Source: Flavobacterium daejeonense DSM 17708 (GTDB lineage Bacteria; Bacteroidota; Bacteroidia; Flavobacteriales; Flavobacteriaceae). Taken from it: 64,000 bases of DNA. Positions 18,906 to 28,152 of the stretch are shown piece after piece. The stretch covers positions 310,001 to 374,000 of the forward strand of contig NZ_AUDK01000001.1 in assembly GCF_000425425.1 (NCBI RefSeq). The letters are read 5' to 3'. Made by a program: the position numbers and the translations under genes. The notes under the pieces were generated by a model. It was not told the origin of the DNA. It made no database searches and saw only the letters and a list, made by a program, of their open reading frames with translations. Positions within the stretch are counted from its first letter, which is position 1, and every line of letters starts with the position of its first letter.

Positions 18906-18993
18906 ACCTTATAATTTTAATTAAACTTGATTCAGATTTCTAAATTACCATTTTTTTTAACAAAACAACCCTGAAATCTCAAAAATCAAAAAA

Positions 18994-21438
18994 TTATCGA
19001 TAAAAAACCCGTTTTACCCGCTGCGAAATACTCGTCAAAATCTCATACGGAATCGTTTGAAGCTGATTAGCCATATAAGAAACCGAAGGGCTTTCGCCAA
19101 AAATAATCACATCATCACCTTCTAAACAGTCTATTTCGCTCACATCCACCATCAACATATCCATGCAAACACTACCCAAAATTGGTGCTTTTTGGTCTTT
19201 AATCGTCACAAATCCTACACCGTTGCCCCAGGCTCTTCGGATTCCGTCGGCATAACCAATCGGAATCGTAGCCACTTTAGTCGTTTTTTCGGCCATAAAA
19301 CGACGTCCGTAACCCACACTGTCTCCGGCTGGAATCGTTCGGATTTGTGAAACAATGGACTTTAAAGTTCCCACATTTTCCAATTCTTTTTGTTCTTCGG
19401 CATCGTTAGAAACCCCGTAAAGTCCGATTCCTAAACGCACCATGTCGTACTGCGAATCAGGAAAATTACTGATTCCTGAAGTATTCAAAATATGTCGAAT
19501 CGGGTTTATTTCTAATTCGCGAATAATTCTAGAAGATAATTTTTCGAACAAACGGATTTGCGACAACGCAAATTCATAATGATTTACATCGTCGCTCGTG
19601 GCCATGTGCGACAAAATACTTTGTACTTTAACGGTCGAATTCCCTTTTAAAGTCGCAATCAATTCGTCCACGGTATTTTCTTCAAATCCCAAACGATGCA
19701 TGCCCGTATCCACTTTAATGTGAATCGGGAAATGTTGCAGATTTTTTTGTTTGGCTATTTTTAAAAAGGCGTGCAGACCTTTCAAACTATAAATTTCAGG
19801 TTCTAATCCGTACTGAATAATTGCCGGAAAACTGGTGCTTTCCGGATTCAAAACCATAATAGGCAATTTAATTCCGCCATTTTTCAACGAAATTCCTTCA
19901 TCGGCAAAAGCCACACCCAAATAATCTACTTTGTGATGTTCGAGCAATTTGGCAATTTCGAGTCCGCCGTTTCCATAACCAAAAGCTTTCACCATAACCA
20001 TGATTTTTACTTTTGGTTTCAATTTCGATTTAAAAAAATTCAGATTATAACTAATCGCATTGAGATTAATTTCTAAAACTGTTTCATGAGTTTTCTCTTC
20101 GAGCAGTGTCACGATTTCCTCAAAATGAAACGAACGCGCTCCTTTGATTAAAATACTTTCATTGGAAAAATCCAATTTCTCAAAATTGGCAACAAAATCG
20201 GCGGTGTTTTTAAACGTAATACAATTCGAAAATTGCTCTTTAAAGTGCAAAATCGTTTCTCCTATTCCGATAACACGATTGATTTTATTAGAAACAATCA
20301 GCTTGGCAACCTTCGCATACAATTGTTCATTGGGAAATCCACTTTGAAAAATATCCGAAAGAATGACCGTTTTTTTATGAAATTTATTTTGACTTTCTAG
20401 AACGTCCAAAGCAATTTTTAACGACTGATAATCCGAGCTGTAGCTATCATCAATCACAGTGCAATTGTTAATTCCGTTTTTCACTTCCAGACGCATTTCG
20501 ACCGGAAAAAGCAGTTCCATTCGCGCCTGAATCACCTCAACTTCGTAACCAAAATGCAGCATCACCAGCAAACAGGAAACGGCATTCTCTACCGAAGCCT
20601 TATCTACAAAAGGGATTTTCAATTCATAAGCACTTCCTTTGTATTGAAAAACCAATACAGTTTCCTGATGTGAAATTTCTTTTTTGCTCACAAAAACATT
20701 GGCATCTTCCTCTTTAAAACTCCAGGAAAAAGCTTTCGTATTCGGGTTGATGTATTTTTCAATCACACTGCTTTTTGGATAAATCAAAACAGCGGCATCT
20801 TTAAAAAGCTGCATTTTTTGTTGGATTTTCTGTTCCAAATCAGCAAAACCTTCATCGTGCGACGAACCAATATTGGTCAAAACACCTATATTGGGTTTGA
20901 TGATTTTTTCCAGTTTATCCATTTCATTCACCGTAGAAATGCCGGCTTCAAAAATCCCCAAATTATGCTTTTCATTAATTGCCACCACCGACAACGGAAC
21001 GCCCACCTGCGAATTGTAACTTTTAGGGCTTCGAATCACATTATAATCCGGACTCAACAAGAAATTAAGCCATTCTTTGACAATAGTTTTTCCGTTGCTT
21101 CCGGTTAAACCTATAATTGGAAAATAAAAACGTCCGCGATAATAAGCAGCAAATTGTTGCAAAGCCACCAGAGTATTTCCGACAATCAAAAAATTGGCTT
21201 TAGCCGCGCAATCGTCGGGAATTCGGGTCACAACAAAATTCTGAACGCCAATGGCAATTAAATCCTTGATGTAATGATGGGCGTCATTATTGGATCCGCT
21301 CAAGGCAAAAAAGAGGCTGTGCTCACTGTTTTGCAACGAACGACTGTCTATAGAAATGTTATCAATCAAAGCTTCGGGATTTGTTCCCTCCCATCGGGCA
21401 TTTAGAATTGAAACACTATTCTCAACGGTTATATTCAT
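18994..21438 (-). CDS. Bifunctional MurF-alanine racemase fusion
   Basis: This 814-residue fusion serves peptidoglycan synthesis. Residues about 1-435 form a MurF-type ligase (UDP-MurNAc-tripeptide:D-Ala-D-Ala ligase) with the ATP loop GLTGSNGKTIVKEW and EAGISTVNEMDKLEKIIKP. Residues about 440-814 form a PLP-dependent alanine racemase: the PLP lysine is in MVMVKAFGYGNG and the second catalytic tyrosine is in SVGYGRRF. The fusion couples D-Ala production to its use and is a known arrangement in Bacteroidota. In the MurF half, whether the ligase is active cannot be proved here, since in some fusions it serves folding of the racemase. It stands alone. Confidence 0.92.
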   Translation of the reverse strand: MNITVENSVSILNARWEGTNPEALIDNISIDSRSLQNSEHSLFFALSGSNNDAHHYIKDLIAIGVQNFVVTRIPDDCAAKANFLIVGNTLVALQQFAAYYRGRFYFPIIGLTGSNGKTIVKEWLNFLLSPDYNVIRSPKSYNSQVGVPLSVVAINEKHNLGIFEAGISTVNEMDKLEKIIKPNIGVLTNIGSSHDEGFADLEQKIQQKMQLFKDAAVLIYPKSSVIEKYINPNTKAFSWSFKEEDANVFVSKKEISHQETVLVFQYKGSAYELKIPFVDKASVENAVSCLLVMLHFGYEVEVIQARMELLFPVEMRLEVKNGINNCTVIDDSYSSDYQSLKIALDVLESQNKFHKKTVILSDIFQSGFPNEQLYAKVAKLIVSNKINRVIGIGETILHFKEQFSNCITFKNTADFVANFEKLDFSNESILIKGARSFHFEEIVTLLEEKTHETVLEINLNAISYNLNFFKSKLKPKVKIMVMVKAFGYGNGGLEIAKLLEHHKVDYLGVAFADEGISLKNGGIKLPIMVLNPESTSFPAIIQYGLEPEIYSLKGLHAFLKIAKQKNLQHFPIHIKVDTGMHRLGFEENTVDELIATLKGNSTVKVQSILSHMATSDDVNHYEFALSQIRLFEKLSSRIIRELEINPIRHILNTSGISNFPDSQYDMVRLGIGLYGVSNDAEEQKELENVGTLKSIVSQIRTIPAGDSVGYGRRFMAEKTTKVATIPIGYADGIRRAWGNGVGFVTIKDQKAPILGSVCMDMLMVDVSEIDCLEGDDVIIFGESPSVSYMANQLQTIPYEILTSISQRVKRVFYR

Positions 21439-21578
21439 GAAATTAAATTCGGGTTAAGGCAAAAAACATTCTCAAAAATAAGACTTCTTTTTCAATTGAA
21501 ACCACACAATTTGCGTTAAAAACAGGAGCACAGTTCAATTCTGCCCGCAATAAAACAATGTCATTTTAATAGTTTCGT

Positions 21579-21586
21579 TATATTTG
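21579..21586 (+). promoter_or_regulatory. Possible -7 box of the PAP2-like gene
   Basis: TATATTTG matches TAnnTTTG fully and lies 20 bases before the chosen ATG at 21607. No TTG is seen at about 19 bases upstream, so only half of the promoter is supported. Confidence 0.35.
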
Positions 21587-21606
21587 TGATTCTAAGCCAT
21601 TTCACA

Positions 21607-22215
21607 ATGCCAAAAAAACTTTTCCCATTCTTTTCTTATCTGTTTCATCCGGTTTTCATCCCGATTTATGCCACGCTTTTTTATCTTTTTTCCAATCAGT
21701 CGTATTTTTTTAACAAAGAAAAATATTTGGTTTTACTGGAAGTAAGCGTTATTACTTTTGCTATTCCGATTCTTTTCTTTGTCCTGCTGCGCCTTACCGG
21801 AAAAATCACTTCGATAATGGTTCCGGAATTGTCCGAACGAAAATTCCCTTTGGTTATTCAATGTTTTCTGTTGATTCTTTTGGTCAAAAAAAGCATTACC
21901 CTCGAACGCTATCCCGAACTTCATTTTTTCATGCTCGGCGCTTTGTCCAGCACGCTCATTGCCCTGATTCTTTTATTTGCCAATAAAAAAGCCAGTTTGC
22001 ACATGACCGGATTAAGTGCGCTTACTTTTTTCATTTTTGGATTGAGTTTGCACCACCACACGGCTAATACCGCATTGATTATTTTCATGGTGCTGATGAA
22101 TGGTTTTGTAGCTTCCTCCCGATTGATTATGAAAGCACATACCCCTCAGGAATTGGTTACTGGTGTACTTTTAGGAAGTATCCCACAGATTCTTCTGCTT
22201 TTTCTTTGGTTATAA
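21607..22215 (+). CDS. PAP2-like integral membrane protein
   Basis: The ATG at 21607 is preferred over a GTG seven codons upstream, because a -7 promoter box overlaps the GTG. About six membrane helices fill the 202 residues. The C-terminal SSRLIMKAHTPQELVTGVLLG resembles the third PAP2 phosphatase motif SR-x5-H-x3-D, with glutamate in place of the aspartate. No clear motif 1 or 2 is visible. So it is either a degenerate PAP2-superfamily protein with a lost or changed activity, or an inactive structural relative. The end overlaps by 6 bases the stop of the convergent PorT-like gene. Confidence 0.6.
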   Translation: MPKKLFPFFSYLFHPVFIPIYATLFYLFSNQSYFFNKEKYLVLLEVSVITFAIPILFFVLLRLTGKITSIMVPELSERKFPLVIQCFLLILLVKKSITLERYPELHFFMLGALSSTLIALILLFANKKASLHMTGLSALTFFIFGLSLHHHTANTALIIFMVLMNGFVASSRLIMKAHTPQELVTGVLLGSIPQILLLFLWL

Positions 22216-22938
22216 AATATAGAAAATCACACCCACATTTAAGGATTTCATATTGATCTTTTGACCATCGACGCTAATGGATTTAAAAATCGGATTCAAA
22301 CCGTAACAGGCATAAACATTCAGCGTATTAAAACCAGCCGAAAGGTATAAACTGTAGAGTAGTTTGTTAAAATCATCGTTATTTGTAATTACCGTTTTGC
22401 CGTTATCATCCACCAATACCGATTTACTGTAAGCCAGATAGCTGAATTTCACACCGCCATAAATGCGCCAAAACTTGTAACTTTGATAAGTAGAAGTACG
22501 CCAACGGAATTCAAGCGGAACATCGATTAACAACTGAGTAAATTTGTTTTTATCAAAGTTTGACTGCGAACCTAAAATTGTATAAACCGCATCCTTAGCC
22601 GTTCCGGTGATTCCTAAATTCTCATTGTAATTATTATAACTCAAACCCAAACCTGTCGCAAAAGCTTTTGTTCGCAGTTTATTAATAGGCATATCCCTCA
22701 AAAATCCGCCCGAAAGCCCGATAGAGAATTTTTGTTGTTTCAGGCCTATTGGTTTTTGCTGTAAGGTGTTGTAAATAAAAGCAAAATAAAACTGATCTTC
22801 TCTGTATAAAGAATCGATTTTTATTTCTTGCGCCACATCAGAAACCTTATTTACTTGTGAAAAAACATCAAAAGCACTCAATAGTAAACAACAACTAAGT
22901 AATAATCGCATATTGATTTTGTTTTTAAAATGATTCAT
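22210..22938 (-). CDS. PorT-like outer-membrane beta-barrel protein
   Basis: The ATG at 22938 gives MNHFKNKINMRLLLSCCLLLSAFDVFSQ, a signal peptide; 22911 is an alternative start. The mature part (about 215 residues) alternates short hydrophobic beta strands and ends with a strand of aromatic and hydrophobic residues (SLNVGVIFYIL), as expected for a small barrel. It resembles the PorT family, some members of which serve the type IX secretion system. The link to that system is inferred from family resemblance only. It is followed by a gap of about 95 bases to the transglutaminase-like lipoprotein upstream. Confidence 0.65.
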   Translation of the reverse strand: MNHFKNKINMRLLLSCCLLLSAFDVFSQVNKVSDVAQEIKIDSLYREDQFYFAFIYNTLQQKPIGLKQQKFSIGLSGGFLRDMPINKLRTKAFATGLGLSYNNYNENLGITGTAKDAVYTILGSQSNFDKNKFTQLLIDVPLEFRWRTSTYQSYKFWRIYGGVKFSYLAYSKSVLVDDNGKTVITNNDDFNKLLYSLYLSAGFNTLNVYACYGLNPIFKSISVDGQKINMKSLNVGVIFYIL

Positions 22939-23031
22939 TCTTTTCAAGATTTCTTTAGGCATTACAAATATAGGATATTAACCGTTTTTTGTTTTACTTA
23001 TCGAATGTAAAATATACAAGTACTACGATAA

Positions 23032-24945
23032 TCATTTATAATTATCAAATCCTAACCAATGCTGTTTCTTGTTTTTATCAATAGTAAACACATGTTCTTC
23101 TTTACCATTTGTATTGTCTTTTAACCATAATAACGAATTAGCGGGTGTGCTATAATAAAGAACCGTATCTCTGGCAATTTGTCTGCCTAAAGTTTTCCAT
23201 TCCTTGTCCCAATAAAACAATTCATATTCATCTCCTGTATTTATATGATTACCGTCATTTCTTGCCTGAAAAGCAACAGAATGGATCAGTGTAGGTTTCT
23301 TAAACTTTAATCCTAATGTAAAATCTCTACCTCCAGAGTAGGAACCGGGATCGTCATCAAAAACACCGTTATCCCATTTCAGAATTGCATTGTTTTCTTT
23401 AACAACTTCTCCTTTCAATTCTTTTCCCTTAGCATCGTAAAAAGCCAACTTGACTAAAAAAGATTCTTTTTTATTGGAATAAAAACGAACATACCTAAAT
23501 TTTTCCTGCTGCTTTAGTACCATCTTTTTTAAATGGGTGCTGTTAAAATTTGATATCCGATATAATGTTTTTGCATTATCGAAATTTTGATTATTGGCTC
23601 CCTGCACTAGATTATCATTCAGACTTGTCATCCAGTCCATTTTTGTTTTAGTTTTTGCCGAAGTCAATCCATATTTTCTAACTAAAGGAACGGAATCCAA
23701 AATAAATTTTGAAGGTCTGAAAAAATGAATTTTTTTAGTGTTATCTACAAAAAAAGGATAATTGATCGGATTAATCGAATTACCATCCTGATTGGCTGCC
23801 AAATACAGCACATTAACCCCTATCCCATTATATACATTATTTTCGTCTTTGCACTTTCCATAAGAAACTGGTGCCCATTGACTATTTCTATCAAAAACAT
23901 ATAATACAGGTTGAGATTGCGGTGTATTTAAAATATTATTGATTGTAATATTTACCGTTGGGACATATTCTGCTGTCACATCTTTTGCCAATGGTGAAAA
24001 CGTGAAGTCTTTTTGAAAACTATAGGTAGCTCTATTCACCTTAGGGATGCTTTCTCCTAAATATTCCTCTCTTACATCCCCTTTTCTGGATACATCTGTT
24101 GAATATTCTTCATCTCCATACTTCACATATAGCCAGGAATGCCCCATCGAATAATGATTGCCCCAATGAGATATCATCTCCTTGGCACTTATTATTCCTA
24201 AAGATCTAAATACATTTACCAAATAATTTACCCCATCATCACATACCCCCATTCTGGATTTTTCAATTTGGCTGATACTTAATGGAATGGGATAAAGTTC
24301 TCGCATTTGCCCAACAACTGTAAACCTAAATTCGGATTTAATAGAATCCGCTATCGAATGTAAAGTAGCCCCATTTTCAAGTTGCTTATAAACCCATGAA
24401 TACTTTTTAGCTAATTTTTCACGGGCATCTTCTTCAATAGGCTCATCACTATTCTTATAAGGTAAAATATAATTGCAAAAATCATTAAAAGAAGCTTTCT
24501 TTTTTTTGGGGATTTTATTCCAAGCCTCAAATGATAACTCAATAGTATTAATTAAGTATTGAGAGGTTACAGTCTTGACATCAGAAATTAATTCCGGTTT
24601 TGGTATATTTCTTTTTTGTGAAACCGAATCCATTAACTTTTCAAATATACCACGACGAAACCCATCCATGGGATATTTGTTTATACTATCAAATACACCT
24701 TCAAACCCGGAAACAACAGATTGATACGAATAATGATTAGCCATATTCTCTATTAAGAATACTGCAGCTTTATATTTAAGGCTATCCTCAGAATTGTCCT
24801 TATAAAAATTTAACACTTTTTCCAATTCCAATTTATTATCTCCTGCTTTATTCAATGAATCTTTCAGAACGCTGTCAGCTCTACTACAAGAGATTAAAGC
24901 TAAAAATACAAGTTGTAAGTATATGATTGTTTTGAATTTACGCAT
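23032..24945 (-). CDS. Lipoprotein with a transglutaminase-like (cysteine protease) fold
   Basis: This 637-residue protein has a lipobox (LALISC, anchor about C20). A transglutaminase-like core shows the order Cys-His-Asp: C235 in RMGVCDDGVNYLVN, H269 in SMGHSWLYVKY and D284 in EYSTDVSRK. The C-terminal part (about 330-637) looks like beta-sandwich sugar- or cell-surface-binding modules. The core could cleave or cross-link peptides. It is the last gene of the signal peptidase-RND group on this strand, with about 57 bases to the RND gene. The function is not known; a peptidase or processing role for the exported peptides is a guess. Confidence 0.6.
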   Translation of the reverse strand: MRKFKTIIYLQLVFLALISCSRADSVLKDSLNKAGDNKLELEKVLNFYKDNSEDSLKYKAAVFLIENMANHYSYQSVVSGFEGVFDSINKYPMDGFRRGIFEKLMDSVSQKRNIPKPELISDVKTVTSQYLINTIELSFEAWNKIPKKKKASFNDFCNYILPYKNSDEPIEEDAREKLAKKYSWVYKQLENGATLHSIADSIKSEFRFTVVGQMRELYPIPLSISQIEKSRMGVCDDGVNYLVNVFRSLGIISAKEMISHWGNHYSMGHSWLYVKYGDEEYSTDVSRKGDVREEYLGESIPKVNRATYSFQKDFTFSPLAKDVTAEYVPTVNITINNILNTPQSQPVLYVFDRNSQWAPVSYGKCKDENNVYNGIGVNVLYLAANQDGNSINPINYPFFVDNTKKIHFFRPSKFILDSVPLVRKYGLTSAKTKTKMDWMTSLNDNLVQGANNQNFDNAKTLYRISNFNSTHLKKMVLKQQEKFRYVRFYSNKKESFLVKLAFYDAKGKELKGEVVKENNAILKWDNGVFDDDPGSYSGGRDFTLGLKFKKPTLIHSVAFQARNDGNHINTGDEYELFYWDKEWKTLGRQIARDTVLYYSTPANSLLWLKDNTNGKEEHVFTIDKNKKQHWLGFDNYK

Positions 24946-25002
24946 ATTTTATGAGATTATTTGTGATTTAAAGGATTTTACTTTTTAAATATTTAGTTCT
25001 AT

Positions 25003-28000
25003 TTAAATTTGTGGCAGTTTCAATTTAAGAAAAATCGGCAAATAAAATAATATTCCTATTAACGAAAACAATAAGCCTCCTATAGAACCTACCGCAAACG
25101 AAAACCAAAACGCCTCATTTTGCCCGCCCCATATAAAAGGGATTAAACCTGCCATAGTAGAAATAATCGTCAACATTACTGGAATGATTTTATAATTAAA
25201 AGCTTTAAAATATAGTAATTGTGGATTTCTTAAAGGATATTCTTTTCTTAAATTGTTATAATCATTTATGATGTATAAAGCAGCATTTACGCTAATTCCG
25301 CATAATAATATAAAAGAAGCATACCCCCCTTGATCAAAATTGAAGTCAAAAAGATAAAACGTTAGAAAAACACCGATAAAAGAAATTGGTATCATACTAA
25401 TTATGACAAAAGGCTGCTTTAAAGATTCAAGTAAAACAGAACAAATGAAAAAGATAATTAAAATGACCACAAATATGAAATAATATTGTTTCATATCCTT
25501 TTTATCCCATCCTCCATACGAATTTTCAAATACCCTGTAACCTACCGGTAATTTATTTCCCAACTCTTTTACGTTATCTTCCCTTACTTTTTTAGCTAAT
25601 GGCTCTGTTCCTATAAAATCATATTCAACCGTTAAACGATATTGCTGATTGAATTTCGAAATGGAGTTTCCTGTTTTTCTTTTTTCGATAGCAGCCATTT
25701 GGTCTAATTTATATTGATTGTTTCCAATACTGATAGGAACATGTTTTAAATCCCAAACATTGACTTTTTGGTATTGATCAGACATTAATTTAACTTGTTG
25801 CAATTCATTATTAGCAATAAATGCCGTTACACCGCCGGCATGGGTTTGATTTCTTAAATACGAATAGAGTCCTGTTTGGTACACCTCCGCCATTGCCATT
25901 TTTTCGGCATCAAAATCTAAAAAGTATTCATACGAATTACCATTGCCCCAAGAATTACCATTGGTTATATCTACCTCTTTAATCCTCGAAGAGGAGTTTG
26001 TTATCAACTGTGATTTTAAAAGCTCGGCATAAGCGTATAATTTATCATAATTATAGCCTTCCAGTATAATTCTGTTGTTTTTGTAGTCCGATCCTAAAGC
26101 ATTCGAAAAACCCTGACCCACACCACTCACTGACCAATCCAGTCCTCCCAAACTGATGGCTTTGGATTCTAACAAACTTTTTAACTTAAACGGAAAACCA
26201 TTAAATTCACTTTCTTTTTTAAAATAAATGGAAATGCTTGAATTTTTATAACTCCCTATATTGGTCTCAAATAATTCTACTTCCTCAAAGCTGCTGATGT
26301 AATTTTCCATTTTAATAATTACCTCATTAAGTTGCTCAATTGTACAACCATCGGGCATACTGCCACTGACCCTCAATGTGGTTCTCTCCGGATCAGAATA
26401 GTGGGAGTTCTCATAAACATTTTCAGTAAACAGTCTAAGAGAGCCTCCGAGTATTTTTTCTAATGTTGGTTTTATGTCATCGTAAAACCATTCACTGCCA
26501 ATGGTACTATTATACGTTTTTTCAAAAAAGCTATTGCCCTTTATTTCTTTTGGTAAAAACTGTATTGGCAAACCAAAACCCAACAATAAAACAACAATAA
26601 ACAACCATTTAAAACGTGGTTTTTTAAATGCTAAAATCAGTTTGTGATAATAATTTGTAAATTGGATTATCCTCCTTTTTCTTGAAAAAGCTTTCTTTTT
26701 GTCGTTGACACGCATTTTTTCCAAAAGTGCCGGAACAAAAAATAATGCCACAAATAATGAAATGCCTATGTTTATAGCAATAACTAGAGTAAAATCCCTT
26801 AAATTGGCTTGCACAGATTCATCCAATAAAAAGGTGGACAATAAGGCACCCGTAGTAGTTAAAGTTGTTGCTAAAATAGCTAAAAACACTTTTTTATCCC
26901 CTTTGTTCCTCAGGTGATCTATCATAATAATACAATTATCAATAATGATTCCTAAAGAGATTGTAATACCGGCAAAGGAATACAATTGCAATTCTACCTT
27001 TAATAGATAATAGAAGATTATCGCAATTAAAAGATTGGCAATAATGCTAAATAATAAAATCAATATGTATTTTAAGCTTCGGCTTGTGACTAAAATGAGC
27101 AGAAATAATATCAATAAGGAGAACAACATCTTTTCTTCAATTTTTTGTAGTTCTTCAGCAATGTATTGAGAAGTATCATTGGTTAATTTCAAGCTGTATT
27201 CCCCTTTTATTTCTCTTTTTAAATGATTAATTTCCTTTTTTACTTTATTAGCCGCATCAATCGTATTGGCTCCTTTTTCGGTATAAACGACCATATTGAT
27301 GGAATTTTTACCGTTTATTCTAAAATAAGCCTGCATAGGAGCTTCTTTATATTGGGCTGTGGCAATGTTCTTTAGATAAATAATTCTATTTCCTATTTTC
27401 TTTATCGGGATGTTATCCCAATCAATTGCTGTTTCCTGTTTATAGCTTAATACCAATGCAATTTCCTGAATTTCAGCATTATTTTTAGAGACTACACTTC
27501 CGTTTCCTAATTGCTGGGTTTGAAAATATTCGCGAATGGCATTTTCAATTTCATTAACTGATATCGAGAGTTGTAACAGTTTATCCGAATCATATTTTAT
27601 CACCCAATCAAAAGGATCAGCACCATATACCGATACTTTATTTACGCCTTTTATGGTGGCTAATTTGGGGAGTAGCTCATTTTCGGCATATTTCTTAATA
27701 AGATAAGGACTCTCACTGGCATTGATGCTATAGGTTAAAATAGGAGAAGCATTCTCATTGGCTCCGCTAATGGACAATTGCGGATAACTCACTCCATCAG
27801 GAAGATCGGAATAGGTTTGACGAATTAGATTGGCCATTTCAAATCGAACGGCATCCAAATCAGTATTCTTTTTGAATTGAATATTGATGGATCCGTTTTC
27901 TTTGTTTGTGGTAGAATTTATCTCTTTAATCCCTTTGACCGTATTGAAAACGCCTTCTAATTTAGAGGTTACTTCCTGTTCTATAACTTTTGCTGAAACA

Positions 28001-28152
28001 TCATGCCAACCATAACTAACGCTTAAAGAAGGTAGATTATTCGATGGATTCAATTGAACACTCAATAACGGAATCATACTTGCGCCAATAATAGACAGGC
28101 AAATAAAACACGTTAATATGGTAAACGAAGGGATTTTTGAAATTATATTCAT
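25003..28152 (-). CDS. RND-family inner-membrane permease (divergent)
   Basis: This 1049-residue protein has the RND layout: one N-terminal helix, a large periplasmic loop, helices 2-6, a second loop, then the last helices. TM4 keeps an aspartate (ISLGIIIDNCIIMIDHL), but the TM10 lysine of proton-driven RND pumps is replaced (LLCGISVNAALYIINDY). It is encoded one base after the signal peptidase gene, so the two are a single unit. No adaptor or TolC gene follows; the adaptor gene survives only as a fragment at 29221-29380. It may use the adaptor and TolC of the second module. The substrate is unknown. Confidence 0.8.
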   Translation of the reverse strand: MNIISKIPSFTILTCFICLSIIGASMIPLLSVQLNPSNNLPSLSVSYGWHDVSAKVIEQEVTSKLEGVFNTVKGIKEINSTTNKENGSINIQFKKNTDLDAVRFEMANLIRQTYSDLPDGVSYPQLSISGANENASPILTYSINASESPYLIKKYAENELLPKLATIKGVNKVSVYGADPFDWVIKYDSDKLLQLSISVNEIENAIREYFQTQQLGNGSVVSKNNAEIQEIALVLSYKQETAIDWDNIPIKKIGNRIIYLKNIATAQYKEAPMQAYFRINGKNSINMVVYTEKGANTIDAANKVKKEINHLKREIKGEYSLKLTNDTSQYIAEELQKIEEKMLFSLLILFLLILVTSRSLKYILILLFSIIANLLIAIIFYYLLKVELQLYSFAGITISLGIIIDNCIIMIDHLRNKGDKKVFLAILATTLTTTGALLSTFLLDESVQANLRDFTLVIAINIGISLFVALFFVPALLEKMRVNDKKKAFSRKRRIIQFTNYYHKLILAFKKPRFKWLFIVVLLLGFGLPIQFLPKEIKGNSFFEKTYNSTIGSEWFYDDIKPTLEKILGGSLRLFTENVYENSHYSDPERTTLRVSGSMPDGCTIEQLNEVIIKMENYISSFEEVELFETNIGSYKNSSISIYFKKESEFNGFPFKLKSLLESKAISLGGLDWSVSGVGQGFSNALGSDYKNNRIILEGYNYDKLYAYAELLKSQLITNSSSRIKEVDITNGNSWGNGNSYEYFLDFDAEKMAMAEVYQTGLYSYLRNQTHAGGVTAFIANNELQQVKLMSDQYQKVNVWDLKHVPISIGNNQYKLDQMAAIEKRKTGNSISKFNQQYRLTVEYDFIGTEPLAKKVREDNVKELGNKLPVGYRVFENSYGGWDKKDMKQYYFIFVVILIIFFICSVLLESLKQPFVIISMIPISFIGVFLTFYLFDFNFDQGGYASFILLCGISVNAALYIINDYNNLRKEYPLRNPQLLYFKAFNYKIIPVMLTIISTMAGLIPFIWGGQNEAFWFSFAVGSIGGLLFSLIGILFYLPIFLKLKLPQI

